From positions 27,932 through 91,931 of the forward strand of contig CBDEWF010000129.1 in NCBI GenBank assembly GCA_965243775.1: a stretch of 64,000 bases of DNA, written 5' to 3'. This stretch comes from Sansalvadorimonas sp965243775 (GTDB taxonomy: Bacteria; Pseudomonadota; Gammaproteobacteria; Pseudomonadales; Endozoicomonadaceae). Every line of letters starts with the position of its first letter. The first letter of the stretch is position 1. Of the stretch, positions 62,767 to 64,000 are shown piece after piece. The notes beneath the pieces are model-generated. The model was not told where the DNA came from and did not search any database. It saw only the letters and a list, made by a program, of their open reading frames with translations. A program made the translations under genes and the position numbers.

Positions 62767-63540
62767 CTATGTTCTCTTTTGCTTAAGATCCGAAGCCCAT
62801 AGGTCGAGATCATGGGGAGTCCAATATCCTTTGGGTCTTACGCTGTCCACTTGTTTACGCTCTTCGAGTTCAAGTCCGTGCCTGACAAGGCGAAAGCCAA
62901 CCTTTGAGCAATTCATGAAAATGACACTATAAAGCCTGTGGTGCTTCTTCATCCATTCCCATTTTTTATTCATCTCTTCTGTATTGAGATGAGTCACTTC
63001 AACAATTTTGGGGCGGCCATGCAATTTGTAGTCTTCAATGAAGGTTTGTAGTGCATATGGAGTCGCAATCTCACCGGCCATTGACATATTGTTTGCATCA
63101 TATCCCCATGAAGCATAAGAGCTTACATCATCGATAGCTTTTCCCTTGGTTGAGCCAATCACAACCCCTGAATGTTCAGAGCCTTTAAAGGCTCCTTTGC
63201 TATTTGGGAAGGTAAGAACATAGGCAGAAGTCGGGTTAGTAAATTGACTCCACAGCTCCCGCGCCTCAGCTTCTACCGTTTCTTCTGAGGGGACCATTCC
63301 TGTTAGCGACATGGCACTGATTGACCCCTGAAACAGGTTTAGAGGCTTGAGAATATAACGATTTATATAACCAAATATATTCCCAACCAGAGAGGTATTA
63401 CGCTCTGAAATTGGCTTGCTGGGGGTGGCTATTTCCAAAGGTGTCTGAGGGAGGAACTTAACAGCCTTCCTGGCTTCACTGAGACTGGGTAAAGTTTGTT
63501 GCCATACAATAGTGTTATCCCGCGATCCTGCTCTTTCCAT
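62767..63540 (-). CDS. unknown 257-residue protein with possible papain-like His/Cys pair
   Basis: From the ATG at 63,540 (AGG seven bases upstream) the protein begins MERAGSRDNTIVWQQTLP. Features that stand out are EHSGVVIGSTKG with His123 and YSVIFMNCSKVGFRLVRHGL with Cys211. An H-then-NC order with flanking beta and helix segments is the pattern of circularly permuted NlpC/P60 or papain-like amidases and of several bacterial effectors. No catalytic third residue can be assigned by eye. A mildly hydrophobic stretch near 75-90 (LNLFQGSISAMSLTGMVP) is the only other landmark. It is convergent with the GT-B-like gene and shares its AT-rich composition. Function is unproven. Confidence 0.55.
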   Translation of the reverse strand: MERAGSRDNTIVWQQTLPSLSEARKAVKFLPQTPLEIATPSKPISERNTSLVGNIFGYINRYILKPLNLFQGSISAMSLTGMVPSEETVEAEARELWSQFTNPTSAYVLTFPNSKGAFKGSEHSGVVIGSTKGKAIDDVSSYASWGYDANNMSMAGEIATPYALQTFIEDYKLHGRPKIVEVTHLNTEEMNKKWEWMKKHHRLYSVIFMNCSKVGFRLVRHGLELEERKQVDSVRPKGYWTPHDLDLWASDLKQKRT

Positions 63541-63778
63541 GAGAAACCTACTCAATCAATCAACTCACCTTACAGTAAAGCACCATTCTTAGTGGTTTAT
63601 CGTGGATTCAGTCTACGGCATACCCATAATATTCACTGCGTGCAAAAAGGTAAGCTTTATGGCTGTAAACAGAGCATCTCATGATTGATTGTTGGCAATG
63701 TTGAAAGTAAAACCATTTGACCGCGCGTATAAACCCCTATAGGCTCATCGCACACTGACCAATTGTTGACAATAATAA

Positions 63779-63880
63779 ATGTCGGTTGAATCTCCCCGGA
63801 CACTGTCCGACCAACTGTTTGAAAAGCTTCAACAGGCCATTTCCGCCTCGAACCAGGCAAAAGCTATAGTCGGCAGTTAA
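63779..63880 (+). pseudogene. truncated GntR-like regulator N-terminus
   Basis: The frame reads MSVESPRTLSDQLFEKLQQA before stopping at TAA after 33 codons. The (R)TLSDQLFEKLQQAI segment resembles the first helix of GntR/FadR-type DNA-binding domains. No further winged-helix sequence was found in any frame downstream, so it is a fragment. No ribosome-binding site is seen. A chance match cannot be ruled out. Confidence 0.3.
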
Positions 63881-63942
63881 ACATCCATGAGCATGTTCTA
63901 TACCCAACAAGTGCTTTATACGCGACGGGTACATGTGCCCAC

Positions 63943-64000
63943 GGGTGAATTATCCTTTCTGTCACCCTGTGGTGATGGAAAAGGGATTTCCATGATAAAA
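63943..64000. repeat. dispersed repeat, copy B
   Basis: This 58-bp segment ends at the window edge and includes GTGATGGAAAAGGGATTTCC. It aligns along its length with 42,387-42,443 with scattered mismatches. It may continue past the edge. Confidence 0.6.

Larger units (their letters stand above)
63541..64000 (+). other. right-end region with short coding stub and dispersed repeat
   Basis: These 460 bp have no complete gene. They hold a 33-codon stub like the start of a GntR regulator (63,779-63,880), an ATTGT-TG-ACAAT palindrome just upstream (63,762-63,773), and a dispersed repeat at the window end. The remainder shows nothing recognisable. Confidence 0.5.

Overview
The window reads as chromosome of a marine, host-associated gammaproteobacterium. 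The recA-recX-pncC cluster, oadGAB sodium pump, hemG, mnmC-dusC and guaC fit Gammaproteobacteria. The giant VCBS/RTX adhesin, several eukaryote-directed or effector-like secreted proteins, and decayed IS elements fit an Endozoicomonas-type symbiont. That genus placement is an inference. No rRNA, tRNA or CRISPR array was seen. Layout: 1-8 kb is an amino-acid block. It holds arginine deiminase (arcA) and ornithine carbamoyltransferase (arcB, cut by the left edge), a divergent YfcC-type transporter with an ANR/FNR-like box between, a secreted PepSY-like protein, an AdiC/PotE-type antiporter and valine-pyruvate transaminase (avtA). 8-16.5 kb holds an unknown 299-residue protein and a signalling operon: a very large hybrid histidine kinase with its own solute-binding sensor domain, a REC-HD-GYP c-di-GMP phosphodiesterase, and a free periplasmic solute-binding protein. 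16.6-19.6 kb holds a YkgJ-type cysteine cluster protein, pncC, recA with a clear LexA box, recX and a small conserved protein. 19.7-38.3 kb is one minus-strand locus for a giant type-1-secreted adhesin of about 6,200 codons: an N-terminal module, about 40 VCBS-type repeats of about 103 residues, a duplicated 1.8-kb mixed-domain block, RTX nonapeptides and a C-terminal secretion signal. Several frameshifts break it, and two short stretches look scrambled, as if repeat copies were mis-merged or have decayed. 38.4-42.5 kb is an accessory patch: an IS1-family remnant carrying a 116-bp inverted-repeat (MITE-like) insertion, a secreted protein resembling the N-terminal domain of GPI-specific phospholipase D, an unknown two-helix membrane protein and a decayed RAYT-like transposase. 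42.5-48 kb returns to housekeeping genes: hemG, an unlisted 35-residue membrane peptide, an M23 peptidase, msrA, mnmC and dusC. 48-51.6 kb carries two tandem paralogous secreted proteins of unknown function with conserved leaders. 51.9-55.3 kb is oadG-oadA-oadB, then two small unknown proteins, pflA, guaC, a GST-like protein and udk. 60.4-63.5 kb is a second unusual patch: a small membrane protein, a 623-residue protein with MurG/MGDG-synthase-like glycine-rich motifs, and a convergent 257-residue protein with a possible His/Cys papain-like pair. The right end has a GntR-like stub and a dispersed repeat also found near 42.4 kb. How it fits together: arginine can be deiminated to citrulline and split to ornithine and carbamoyl phosphate, with antiporters exchanging substrate and product. 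Oxaloacetate decarboxylation drives Na+ export. The c-di-GMP phosphodiesterase operon lies about 3 kb from the adhesin, so a link to surface attachment is plausible but not shown by the sequence. The most interesting unexplained content is the GPI-PLD-like protein, the GT-B-like/papain-like convergent pair, the duplicated secreted proteins, the MITE and the state of the adhesin gene.
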